From Streptomyces goshikiensis (GTDB taxonomy: Bacteria > Actinomycetota > Actinomycetes > Streptomycetales > Streptomycetaceae): a stretch of DNA of 64,000 bases. The position numbers and the translations under genes were made by a program. The stretch is from the NCBI RefSeq assembly GCF_014650555.1, contig NZ_BMVE01000002.1, forward strand, positions 1 through 64,000. The letters are read 5' to 3'. Under the pieces are notes generated by a model that saw only the letters and a program-made list of their open reading frames with translations, was not told where the DNA came from and did not search any database. Of the stretch, positions 52,485 through 61,184 are shown piece after piece (within the stretch, counting starts at the first letter, position 1; the number at the start of each line of letters is the position of its first letter).

Positions 52485-53036
52485 ATGGAGGCCGGCCCTC
52501 GAAACACTGGGCAGGACGAGACCCGGCGGGAAACCGACCCGGTGCGACTCGACGGGTCCGAGGGCCCCGTCGAGCCCGACGGAGCCGTCGGGGCCCTGGC
52601 CGGGCCCGACACCCTCGGGCTGCCCGCCGAGCCCGCGCGGCTGAGCCCCGACGGGCCGGACGCGCCGGACCCCGCCGAGGTGGAGGCCGCGTCCGGCCCC
52701 GAGTTCGAGGTGGAGCTGCGCCCGCAGCGCCGCCTGCGCATCTGGCAGATCGCCCCCATCGTGCTGCTGGCCCTGGCCGGCTCGCTGATGTTCGCGTTCC
52801 CGCTCGCCTTCGAATTCGGCGACGGCGGCGCGGTGGTCGCCATGCTGGGCTTCCTCATCAGCTCCTGCGCGGGCGGCTGGGGCATGATGGCCGCCCGCCG
52901 GGTGGGCTACAGCTGGCCCGGGCTGCCGCCCAGGGGATCGGGGCGCCGCCCCGACTGGCGCATGGCCGCGCTGTACGCGCTGGCCGCGCTGGCCGTCGTA
53001 GCGCTCGCGGTGTACCGCGTGGCGCGGCTGCGCTAG
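52485..53036 (+). CDS. Hypothetical membrane protein
   Basis: This 183-residue protein has an acidic Pro/Gly-rich N-terminus of about 85 residues followed by three hydrophobic segments (IAPIVLLALAGSLMFAFPLA, GAVVAMLGFLISSCAGGWG, WRMAALYALAALAVVALAV). ATG 52485 is preferred with GGAGGG nine bases upstream; a GTG at 52479 is closer than optimal. It lies between miaA and dapF. I do not recognise a family. Confidence 0.75.
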   Translation: MEAGPRNTGQDETRRETDPVRLDGSEGPVEPDGAVGALAGPDTLGLPAEPARLSPDGPDAPDPAEVEAASGPEFEVELRPQRRLRIWQIAPIVLLALAGSLMFAFPLAFEFGDGGAVVAMLGFLISSCAGGWGMMAARRVGYSWPGLPPRGSGRRPDWRMAALYALAALAVVALAVYRVARLR

Positions 53037-53114
53037 CCGCCGGCTGCCACCCGTACCCCGTCCGGCCCTCGGACCACGCAGGGCCCGTCGGCCGCGTCTC
53101 GGTACGATGGGCGC

Positions 53115-53990
53115 GTGACGCAGACCAGCCTCTCCTTCCTCAAGGGCCACGGCACCGAGAACGACTTCGTGATCGTCCCGGACCCGGACAACGCCATCGA
53201 GCTGCCCGCGACCGCCGTCGCGAAGCTGTGCGACCGGCGGGCCGGCATCGGCGGCGACGGCGTGCTGCACGTCGTGCGCTCCGCCGCGCACCCCGAGGCG
53301 AAGGCCATGGCCGGCGAGGCCGAATGGTTCATGGACTACCGCAACAGCGACGGTTCCATCGCCGAGATGTGCGGCAACGGCGTCCGCGTCTTCGCCCGCT
53401 ACCTCCAGTACGCCGGGCACGTCGAGCCCGGTGACCTCGCCATCGCCACCCGGGGCGGCGTCAAGCGCGTCCACCTCGACAAGCGCGGCGACGTGACGGT
53501 CTCCATGGGCCGCGCCGAGTTCCCCGAGGGCGAGGTGACCGTCTCCGTCGGCGACCGGTCCTGGCCCGCGCGGAACGTCAACATGGGGAACCCGCACGCG
53601 GTGGCGTTCGTTGACAGCCTGGACGATGCCGGAACCCTGTACGACGCGCCCCCGTTCAGCCCGGCCTCCGCCTACCCGGCAGGTGTCAACGTCGAGTTCG
53701 TCGCCGACCGAGGCCCGCGGCACGTCGCCATGCGCGTCCACGAGCGCGGCTCCGGCGAGACCCGCTCCTGCGGCACCGGCGCCTGCGCCGTCGCCGTGGC
53801 CGCCATCCGGCGCGACGGCGTGGACCCCGCCGAGACCGGCGAACAGGTCACCTACACCGTCGATCTGCCCGGCGGAACCCTGGTCATCACGGAGTACCCC
53901 GACGGCCGGATCGACATGACCGGACCCGCCGTCATCGTCGGCTCGGGCGAGTTCGACGCGACCTGGCTCGCCGAAACGGCCTTCGTCTGA
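53115..53990 (+). CDS. dapF: Diaminopimelate epimerase DapF
   Basis: This 291-residue enzyme converts LL- to meso-diaminopimelate for lysine and peptidoglycan. Streptomyces uses LL-DAP in the wall and meso-DAP for lysine. The two catalytic cysteines are visible in SIAEMCGNGVRVFARY and SCGTGACAVAVAA, with the N-terminal GHGTENDFVIV and GIGGDGVL. GTG 53115 is six bases after TACGAT (53103-53108). Confidence 0.95.
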   Translation: MTQTSLSFLKGHGTENDFVIVPDPDNAIELPATAVAKLCDRRAGIGGDGVLHVVRSAAHPEAKAMAGEAEWFMDYRNSDGSIAEMCGNGVRVFARYLQYAGHVEPGDLAIATRGGVKRVHLDKRGDVTVSMGRAEFPEGEVTVSVGDRSWPARNVNMGNPHAVAFVDSLDDAGTLYDAPPFSPASAYPAGVNVEFVADRGPRHVAMRVHERGSGETRSCGTGACAVAVAAIRRDGVDPAETGEQVTYTVDLPGGTLVITEYPDGRIDMTGPAVIVGSGEFDATWLAETAFV

Positions 53991-54130
53991 AGCTTCCCTC
54001 TAATGGGTGATCCGTTTCACGCTGAGCGAGAGGTGGACTGCGCCACGTGGTGGGGTCGGTAGCATCAGGCACCGGCCCTGAGGGCGCACCCCATGCCCGC
54101 CACCGCCGGTCGAAGCCGCCGGAGGTGCCC

Positions 54131-56269
54131 ATGAGTGCAGAGGCCACGAACCCCGAAGCACGTTCCGAAGCACGCCCCGAGCTCCGCAGACGTGGCCGCA
54201 CCAGGCTTGATCTGCGACGACTCGGGCGAGCGGCCCTGCTCGGGCCGACATCCCGCGACCGGCTGCCCGATGCCATCGGGCACGTCGCGGAGGCGCACCG
54301 CGCCCACCATCCGGACGCCGACCTGTCCATCCTGAGGCGCGCGTACGTGCTCGCGGAGTCCTCCCACCGCGGCCAGATGCGAAAAAGTGGTGAGCCGTAC
54401 ATCACACATCCGCTCGCCGTGACCCTGATCCTGGCCGAACTCGGCGCCGAGACAACGACCCTGACGGCCTCTCTGCTCCACGACACGGTCGAGGACACCG
54501 AGGTGACCCTCGATCAGGTCCGCGAGGAGTTCGGCGACGAGGTCTGCTTCATCGTCGACGGCGTCACCAAGGTCGAGAAGATCGACTACGGCGCCGCCGC
54601 CGAGCCCGAGACCTTCCGCAAGATGCTCGTCGCCACCGGCAACGACGTCCGCGTCATGTCCATCAAGCTCGCCGACCGCCTCCACAACATGCGCACCCTC
54701 GGCGTCATGCGCCCCGACAAACAGGCGCGCATCGCCAAGGTCACCCGTGACGTCCTCATCCCGCTCGCCGAACGCCTCGGCGTCCAGGCGCTCAAGACCG
54801 AGCTGGAAGACCTCGTCTTCGCGATCCTGCACCCCGAGGAGTACGAGCACACCCGCGCGCTGATCGCCGCCCACGCCGGCGAGCGCGACCCGCTGCCCGC
54901 CATCGCGGAGTCCGTCCGGGTCGTCCTGCGCGAGGCCGGCATCCACGCCGAAGTCCTCGTACGCCCCCGGCACTTCGTCTCCGTCCACCGGATCTCCCGC
55001 AAGCGCGGGGAGCTGCGCGGCTCCGACTTCGGTCGGCTGCTGATCCTGGTCGGGGAGAACGCCGACTGCTACGGCGTACTGGGGGAGCTGCACACCTGCT
55101 TCACCCCGGTGGTCTCGGAGTTCAAGGACTTCATCGCCGTCCCGAAGTTCAACCTCTACCAGTCGCTGCACACCGCCTTCGCCACCTCCGACGGGCACGT
55201 GGCCGAGGTCATCGTCCGGACCCGGCAGATGCACCGGGTCGCGGAGGCCGGGGTCGTCGCGCTCGGCAATCCGTACGCCACGGCGGCGGCCACCGCAGCA
55301 ACCGCGGCCGCCGCCTCGGGCGGCACGGCCGGGTCCGCCGAGGCCTGCGCGGACCCGTACGAGGAGCGGGTGGACCCCACGCGGCCCGGCTGGCTCTCGC
55401 GCCTGCTCGACTGGCAGCAGTCCGCGCCCGACCCCGACACCTTCTGGAGCGTGCTGCGCGCCGAGCTGGCCCAGGACCGGGAGATCACCGTGTTCCGGGC
55501 GGACGGCGGGGCCCCCGCCACGATCAGCCTGCCGGGCGGGGCCAGCTGTATCGACGCCGCCTACGCGCAGTACGGCGAGGCGGCCCACGGCTGTATCGGC
55601 GCCCGGGTCAACGGGCGCCTCACCTCCCTGACCTCCCGGCTCTCCGACGGGGACACCGTCCAGCTGCTGCTCGCCCACGACGCGTCCTCCGGGCCGTCCG
55701 CCGACTGGCTGGAGCACGCGCACACCCCGGCCGCCCGGATCGCCATCAGCAGCTGGCTCAAGGCCCACCCGGACGGCGCCGCCGCCACCACCACGGCCGC
55801 GCGGGCGCCGCTGTCGGTCGTCGGGGCCCGAGGCGGCGGCGGCAACGCGGTCGCCGACCTGCCGGACGCGACCGTACGGCTGGCGGGCTGCTGCACCCCG
55901 GTGCCGCCGGACGCGGTCGCGGGATTCGTCGTACGGGGCGGGGCCGTCACCGTGCACCGGGTCCAGTGCGCGGCCGTCGCGCAGATGCGCTCCCTGGGCC
56001 GCACCTCCGTCGCCGTGCACTGGCGGGCCACCGCCGACTGCCGCGTCACACTGCTCGCCGAATCGTTCGGCCGCCCGCACCTGCTGGCCGACCTGACCGA
56101 GGCGATCGCCCGCGAGGGCGTCGAGGTCGTCTCCGCGACCGTCGAACCGCCGGTCGAGCAGCGGGTCCGGCACTCCTACACGCTCCAGCTGCCCGACGCG
56201 ACCGGCCTGCCGGCGCTGATGCGGGCCATGCGGGACGTCCCGGGGGTCTACGACGTGAGCCGCGCCTGA
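54131..56269 (+). CDS. rshA: RelA/SpoT homolog RshA, hydrolase intact, synthetase degenerate
   Basis: This 712-residue alarmone enzyme has an intact HD hydrolase at about 70-230 (RKSGEPYITHPLAV, SLLHDTVEDTEVT, SIKLADRLHNMRTL). The synthetase region at about 270-420 keeps FKDFIAVPKFNLYQSLHTAF, but the usual F-D-L Asp that binds Mg is replaced (FGRLLILVGEN), the following Arg is absent, and AHW is ALG. Poly-Ala insert, TGS (ITVFRADGG) and ACT (VTLLAESFGRPHLLADL) domains follow. It therefore probably hydrolyses (p)ppGpp and does not make it. GGAGGT lies before the ATG at 54131. Confidence 0.9.
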   Translation: MSAEATNPEARSEARPELRRRGRTRLDLRRLGRAALLGPTSRDRLPDAIGHVAEAHRAHHPDADLSILRRAYVLAESSHRGQMRKSGEPYITHPLAVTLILAELGAETTTLTASLLHDTVEDTEVTLDQVREEFGDEVCFIVDGVTKVEKIDYGAAAEPETFRKMLVATGNDVRVMSIKLADRLHNMRTLGVMRPDKQARIAKVTRDVLIPLAERLGVQALKTELEDLVFAILHPEEYEHTRALIAAHAGERDPLPAIAESVRVVLREAGIHAEVLVRPRHFVSVHRISRKRGELRGSDFGRLLILVGENADCYGVLGELHTCFTPVVSEFKDFIAVPKFNLYQSLHTAFATSDGHVAEVIVRTRQMHRVAEAGVVALGNPYATAAATAATAAAASGGTAGSAEACADPYEERVDPTRPGWLSRLLDWQQSAPDPDTFWSVLRAELAQDREITVFRADGGAPATISLPGGASCIDAAYAQYGEAAHGCIGARVNGRLTSLTSRLSDGDTVQLLLAHDASSGPSADWLEHAHTPAARIAISSWLKAHPDGAAATTTAARAPLSVVGARGGGGNAVADLPDATVRLAGCCTPVPPDAVAGFVVRGGAVTVHRVQCAAVAQMRSLGRTSVAVHWRATADCRVTLLAESFGRPHLLADLTEAIAREGVEVVSATVEPPVEQRVRHSYTLQLPDATGLPALMRAMRDVPGVYDVSRA

Positions 56270-56451
56270 GGGTGCCGTGACGGGGGTGACAGGGGGTGGC
56301 GGGGGGCCGCCGCGCGGTGGGGAGCCGTGGCGCCGGGCAAGGCCCCTCCACGCGCGCTGTCGGGCCCGCGGCCCTGCCGGAGGATCCCGTTCGGGTGGAC
56401 TCGTCGCGCGTCGTGTGCGGCCGCGCCACGGGCGCTGGTAACCCGTGGTGG

Positions 56452-57897
56452 ATGCAGCTCACCTCCCCACGCCTGCGCGCCGCCCTGCTCGCCGCGGCCT
56501 CCCTCACCCTCGTCGCCGCGGTGCTGCCCCCGCCGAAGGCGCTCGGCATCGGCGACCCGCTCTTCCCGGAGCTCGGGAACCCCGGGTACGACGTGCTCGC
56601 GTACGACCTCTCCTTCACGTACAAGGACAACCGGAGCCCGCTCGACGCCGTCACCGTCATCGACGCCCGCGCCCAGGAGCCGCTGGAGCGGATCAACCTG
56701 GACTTCACGAACGGGACGGTCGCGGAGGCCGAGGTCAACGGGGAGCCCGCGCGGTTCGAGAGCGTGGCGGAGGACCTCGTACTGACGCCGGCCCGGCCGG
56801 TGGCGGCGCACATGCCGCTCCACATCGTGATCCGGCACACGAGCGATCCGCGGGGCCGCAGCGACGGCGGCTGGGTGGTCACCGACGACGGCCTGGCCAT
56901 GGCCAACCAGGCGGACGCCGCGCACCGGGTGTTCCCCTGCAACGACCACCCCTCCGACAAGGCGTACTTCACCTTCCGGATCACTGCCCCCGCCGGGCTC
57001 ACGGCCGTCGCCAACGGGGTGCCGGGCGCCCTCCCCGCCCGCCGCGCGGCGGCCCCCACGACCTGGACGTACCGGACCGTGCACCCGATGGCCACCGAGC
57101 TGGCACAGGTCTCCGTCGGCGACTCGGCCGTGGTGCGGGGCACCGGACCGCACGGGCTGCCGCTGCGTGACGTGGTGCCGGCCGCCGACCGACAGAAGCT
57201 GGAGCGCTGGCTGAAGAAGACCCCGGGGCACATCGAGTGGATGGAGCAGCGGGTCGGCCGGTACCCCTTCGAGAACTACGGGGTGCTGATCGCCCGGGCC
57301 AAGACGGGCTTCGAGCTGGAGACGCAGACCCTCTCCCTCTTCGAACACGGACTGTTCACGGAGGAGGGCTATCCGGAGTGGTACGTGGAGTCCGTCATGG
57401 TCCACGAGCTCGCCCACCAGTGGTTCGGTGACAGCGTCACGCCCCGTGCCTGGTCCGACCTGTGGCTGAACGAGGGGCACGCCACCTGGTACGAGGCCCT
57501 GTACGCGGACGGGCTGGGCAAGTACTCCCTGGAGCGGCGCATGCGCGAGGCGTACCAGCGCTCCGACCAGTGGCGCGCGGCGGGCGGGCCCCCGGCCGCG
57601 CCCAAGCCCGCCGCCCCCGGGCAGAAGATCGGACTGTTCCGGCCGGCGGTCTACGACGGGGCGGCGCTGATCCTGTACGCGCTGCGGCAGGAGATCGGCG
57701 CCGAGGCGTTCGACCGGGTGGAGCGGAGCTGGGTGGGCGAGCACCGGGACGCGGTCGCGGGTACGGAGGACTTCGTACGGCTGGCCTCGCGGGAGGCGGG
57801 ACGCGACCTCGGGGAGTTCCTGAAGCCCTGGCTGTACGGGAGCACCACCCCGCCGATGCCCGGGCACCCGGAGTGGAGCGGGGCGAAGGGCGCGTAA
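56452..57897 (+). CDS. Secreted M1-family zinc metallopeptidase
   Basis: This 481-residue enzyme has an N-terminal signal sequence (LRAALLAAASLTLVAAVLPP), an M1 beta domain, and the zinc site HELAHQW with the third ligand in NEGHATW 18 residues on. ELETQTLSLF stands where the aminopeptidase GAMEN motif normally is, so the exopeptidase motif is altered. It is shorter than PepN (about 850), lacking the C-terminal ERAP domain, like other actinobacterial secreted M1 enzymes. ATG 56452 is used; TAACCC lies seven bases upstream. Confidence 0.9.
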   Translation: MQLTSPRLRAALLAAASLTLVAAVLPPPKALGIGDPLFPELGNPGYDVLAYDLSFTYKDNRSPLDAVTVIDARAQEPLERINLDFTNGTVAEAEVNGEPARFESVAEDLVLTPARPVAAHMPLHIVIRHTSDPRGRSDGGWVVTDDGLAMANQADAAHRVFPCNDHPSDKAYFTFRITAPAGLTAVANGVPGALPARRAAAPTTWTYRTVHPMATELAQVSVGDSAVVRGTGPHGLPLRDVVPAADRQKLERWLKKTPGHIEWMEQRVGRYPFENYGVLIARAKTGFELETQTLSLFEHGLFTEEGYPEWYVESVMVHELAHQWFGDSVTPRAWSDLWLNEGHATWYEALYADGLGKYSLERRMREAYQRSDQWRAAGGPPAAPKPAAPGQKIGLFRPAVYDGAALILYALRQEIGAEAFDRVERSWVGEHRDAVAGTEDFVRLASREAGRDLGEFLKPWLYGSTTPPMPGHPEWSGAKGA

Positions 57898-58181
57898 GCC
57901 GCGGCGCGTAACGCGCGGCGCGCGCGGCGGCGGGTGGGGGCCGGCGGGGGCCGGCGGGATTGGCGGCGCCGGAAAAGGGTGTGACCCCCGGGTAACGGGC
58001 ATGTCACCATCGACAGGGCCGCGCCGCGGGGCTCCCGGGGGGAATCTCCCGGCGATGTCACACGTTGGACGTGACAGTGTTAGGTCACGCGCGGCAGTAG
58101 CTTTGGCCTTGGCTCGGGTGCCGCCCGGGCTCCGCCCGGCCCGGCCGGCGCGGACGCAACCGAAATCGACGTAAGGATCCA
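57898..58181. promoter_or_regulatory. Upstream region of hflX with interlocking inverted repeats
   Basis: This 284-base gap has no gene. TGTCAC (58056-58061) pairs with GTGACA (58071-58076), and GTGAC (58071-58075) also pairs with GTCAC (58084-58088), giving two overlapping dyads. TTGGAC at 58065-58070 might be a -35, but I see no -10 at the right distance. A GGGGGCCGGC repeat occurs near 57935-57955. Confidence 0.5.
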
Positions 58182-59696
58182 ATGACCTCCTCTTCATCCC
58201 CTTCCCAGGACGCGCGGGACGCACGCGACGCACGCGACGCGTCGGACCCGCAGAGCTTCACCGAGAGCCTTCGGGCCGACGCCCTGATGGAAGAGGACGT
58301 CGCCTGGAGCCACGCGATCGACGGAGACCGGGACGGCGACCAGTTCGAGCGCTCCGAGCGCGCGGCCCTGCGCCGCGTCGTCGGCCTCTCGACCGAACTC
58401 GAAGACGTCACCGAAGTCGAGTACCGCCAGCTGCGACTGGAACGAGTGGTGCTCGTCGGCGTCTGGACCTCCGGCACCGTGAACGACGCGGAGAACTCCC
58501 TCGCGGAGCTCGCCGCCCTCGCCGAAACCGCCGGCGCCCTCGTCCTCGACGGTGTGATCCAGCGCCGCGACAAGCCCGACCCGGCTACCTTCATCGGCTC
58601 CGGCAAGGCCCGCGAGCTGCGTGACATCGTGCTGGAGAGCGGCGCGGACACCGTCGTCTGCGACGGTGAGCTCAGCCCCGGCCAGCTCATCGCCCTCGAA
58701 GACGTCGTCAAGGTCAAGGTCGTCGACCGCACCGCCCTGATCCTCGACATCTTCGCCCAGCACGCCAAGTCCCGAGAGGGCAAGGCGCAGGTCGCGCTCG
58801 CGCAGATGCAGTACATGCTGCCGCGCCTGCGCGGCTGGGGTGCCTCGCTGTCCCGGCAGATGGGTGGCGGCGGCGGTGGCGGCATGGCCACCCGAGGCCC
58901 CGGTGAGACCAAGATCGAGACGGACCGGCGCCGGATCCGCGAGAAGATGGCGAAGATGCGCCGGGAGATCGCGGAGATGAAGACCGGCCGCGAGATCAAG
59001 CGGCAGGAACGACGCCGCAACAAGGTGCCCTCGGTCGCCATCGCCGGCTACACCAACGCCGGCAAGTCCTCGCTGCTCAACCGCCTCACGGGCGCGGGCG
59101 TACTGGTGGAGAACGCGCTGTTCGCCACCCTCGACCCGACCGTGCGCCGGGCCGAGACGCCGAGCGGCCGGATCTACACCCTGGCCGACACCGTCGGCTT
59201 CGTCCGGCACCTGCCCCACCACCTGGTCGAGGCGTTCCGCTCCACGATGGAGGAGGTCGGCGACTCCGACCTCATCCTCCACATCGTGGACGGCTCGCAC
59301 CCGGCCCCGGAGGAGCAGCTGGCAGCGGTCCGCGAGGTCATCCGCGAGGTCGGCGCGGTCAACGTGCCCGAGATCGTGGTGATCAACAAGGCGGACGCGG
59401 CGGACCCGCTGGTCCTGCAGCGGCTGCTGCGCATCGAGCGGCACTCCATCGCCGTCTCGGCCCGCACCGGCATGGGCATCGCGAAGCTGCTCGAACTGAT
59501 CGACACCGAGCTGCCGCGACCCGAGGTCGAGGTGGAGGCCCTGGTGCCGTACACCCGCGGCTCGCTGATCGCCCGGGCGCACGCCGAGGGCGAGGTCATC
59601 TCCGAGGAGCACACCCCGGAGGGCACCCTGCTCAAGGCGCGGGTCCACCAGGAACTCGCCGCGGACCTGGCTCCGTACGTACCGGCGAAGCACTAG
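58182..59696 (+). CDS. hflX: Ribosome-associated GTPase HflX
   Basis: This 504-residue protein rescues or splits stalled 70S ribosomes. It has a glycine-rich N-terminal nucleotide domain (FIGSGKARELRDIV, AQMQYMLPRLRGWG), the signature RGPGETKIETDRRRIREK, and G motifs GYTNAGKSSLLNRL, LADTVGFVRHLP and VINKADAA. An N-terminal tail holds four 9-base repeats (58209-58244) coding for Asp-Ala-Arg. ATG 58182 follows AAGGA. Confidence 0.95.
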   Translation: MTSSSSPSQDARDARDARDASDPQSFTESLRADALMEEDVAWSHAIDGDRDGDQFERSERAALRRVVGLSTELEDVTEVEYRQLRLERVVLVGVWTSGTVNDAENSLAELAALAETAGALVLDGVIQRRDKPDPATFIGSGKARELRDIVLESGADTVVCDGELSPGQLIALEDVVKVKVVDRTALILDIFAQHAKSREGKAQVALAQMQYMLPRLRGWGASLSRQMGGGGGGGMATRGPGETKIETDRRRIREKMAKMRREIAEMKTGREIKRQERRRNKVPSVAIAGYTNAGKSSLLNRLTGAGVLVENALFATLDPTVRRAETPSGRIYTLADTVGFVRHLPHHLVEAFRSTMEEVGDSDLILHIVDGSHPAPEEQLAAVREVIREVGAVNVPEIVVINKADAADPLVLQRLLRIERHSIAVSARTGMGIAKLLELIDTELPRPEVEVEALVPYTRGSLIARAHAEGEVISEEHTPEGTLLKARVHQELAADLAPYVPAKH

Positions 59697-59731
59697 CACG
59701 GCGGGGGCCGTTCGCCCCGCCGCTGCACACC

Positions 59732-59775
59732 GCATGACCGAGGGCCCCCGCGATCGCGGGGGCCCTCGGTCATGC
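59732..59775. terminator. 44-bp perfect loopless palindrome, bidirectional terminator
   Basis: GCATGACCGAGGGCCCCCGC continues into GA and then its exact complement, so each arm is 22 bases with no spacer. It lies between the 3' ends of hflX (59696) and the convergent serine protease (59796) and can form the same hairpin on both strands. Confidence 0.85.
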
Positions 59776-59795
59776 AGCGGGACTGCGTGTGTCGG

Positions 59796-60974
59796 CTACT
59801 GGCCGCGGAACTTGCCGCTGACGCCCTCGAAGAGCTTCTTGGCCTCCGGACCCAGCTTCGGGCCGGCCAGCCAGCCCGCCTTGGTGGGACCGATCGAGGT
59901 GTTCGACACCAGCGCCGGCTTGCCGTTGCTGCCCGCCGCGATCCAGCCGCCGCCGGAGGAGCCGCCGGTCATCGTGCAACCTATGCGGTACATCACGGGG
60001 TCGGCTGCGACCAGCGACAGCCGGCCCGGCCGGTCCGTGCACTGGTAGGCCTTCTGACCGTCGAACGGGGCCGCCGCCGGGTAGCCCGTCGCCGTCATGC
60101 TCGCGATCTTCGGCACGGCCGGAGCGTTGAACTCCACCGGAAGCGCCGAGCCGACCGTCTCCTCCAGGGACTTGCCCGAACCCTTCTCCGGGGTCACGTG
60201 CAGCATCGCGAAGTCGTACGGGGCACCCGCGCCACCGGTGGGACCGCCCGTCGCGATCCACTGGTCCGAGGTCTGCGCCCAGTCGCTCCACCACACGCCG
60301 AACGGGGCCACCTGCTCGCGGGGCGCGCCCTTGAGCGCGGTCGCCGGCTTGCCTGCGTTGTTGTAGGACGGGACGAAGGCGATGTTGCGGTACCAGCCGC
60401 CGGACTTGCCCGAGTGCACGCAGTGGCCCGCCGTCCAGACCATGTTGGACTTGCCCGGGTGCGCGGGGTCCTTGACCACGGTGGCCGAGCAGACCATCGA
60501 GCCCTCGGGGCCGTCGAAGAAGACCTTGCCGGACTCCGGAACGTTCGCGTGGTACGGGGCGGGCGCGGGCTTGGCCGCCACCGCGGCCGGCGTCGGGTCC
60601 GTCACACCCTGGTCCTTGCCGGCGTCCGGGTCCACGGACGGGCCCTTCGGCTCCTCGGCGCCACGCATCCGGTCCGGGTCCCACAGGTCCTCGATGATCG
60701 GGTTGACGTAGTCACCCGCCTCGCGGAGCCAGTCGTCCTGGTTCCAGTTCTTCCACGCACCGCCCCTCCACTTCTCCAGGTCGAAGCCGTGCTCCTTGAG
60801 CTTGTCCTTGAGCTCGTCCGGGATCTTGATCCCGTCGGCTCCGGAGGGAAGGCTCGCCGCTACGGTCGGCTTGGCGTCGCCGCCGGCCTCCCCGTCGCCC
60901 GGGCCGCAGGCCGCGGCGGTCAGCGCGAGAGCGGCCGCGCAAAGGGCCGCTGTGACCGGTCGGTTCGGTCGCAT
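59796..60974 (-). CDS. Secreted trypsin-like serine protease lipoprotein
   Basis: This 392-residue protein has a lipoprotein signal (MRPNRPVTAALCAAALAL, lipobox TAAAC), an acidic spacer of about 120 residues, and a chymotrypsin-fold protease with catalytic His in WTAGHCV, Asp in APYDFAML and Ser in TMTGGSSGGG. The Cys pair around SMVCSA and TAGHC is typical. The natural substrate is unknown. ATG 60974 follows AGGGGGA. It is divergent from the aminotransferase gene (210-base gap). Confidence 0.9.
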   Translation of the reverse strand: MRPNRPVTAALCAAALALTAAACGPGDGEAGGDAKPTVAASLPSGADGIKIPDELKDKLKEHGFDLEKWRGGAWKNWNQDDWLREAGDYVNPIIEDLWDPDRMRGAEEPKGPSVDPDAGKDQGVTDPTPAAVAAKPAPAPYHANVPESGKVFFDGPEGSMVCSATVVKDPAHPGKSNMVWTAGHCVHSGKSGGWYRNIAFVPSYNNAGKPATALKGAPREQVAPFGVWWSDWAQTSDQWIATGGPTGGAGAPYDFAMLHVTPEKGSGKSLEETVGSALPVEFNAPAVPKIASMTATGYPAAAPFDGQKAYQCTDRPGRLSLVAADPVMYRIGCTMTGGSSGGGWIAAGSNGKPALVSNTSIGPTKAGWLAGPKLGPEAKKLFEGVSGKFRGQ

Positions 60975-61136
60975 GTCGTAAGTCCCCCTGGTGGGTCGAG
61001 GCGTTCGTTGCAGTGGAGCGCAGCACCCCACTATGCCGATGCCGTTGGGGACGGCGCAGACCGGGGCGCGGTTCCTGCCGGACGGGTGTCCGGTGCCGAC
61101 ACGGAGAGCAAGGATCTTGGGCCCACCCGTGATCCG

Positions 61137-61165
61137 TTGCCTTCCCCGTCGTTGCTACATACGGG
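61137..61165 (+). promoter_or_regulatory. Candidate promoter of the aminotransferase-siderophore operon
   Basis: TTGCCT (61137-61142), 17-base spacer, TACGGG (61160-61165), 19 bases before the ATG. I see no palindromic iron box of the DmdR/IdeR type (TTAGGTTAGGCTAACCTAA) in the gap. Confidence 0.5.
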
Positions 61166-61184
61166 GGAAAGGGCGGCAGCGTTC

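Noticed and set aside
60975..61184. Iron-regulator box before the aminotransferase
   Set aside because: No TTAGGTTAGGCTAACCTAA-like dyad could be found by eye; only a weak promoter is visible.
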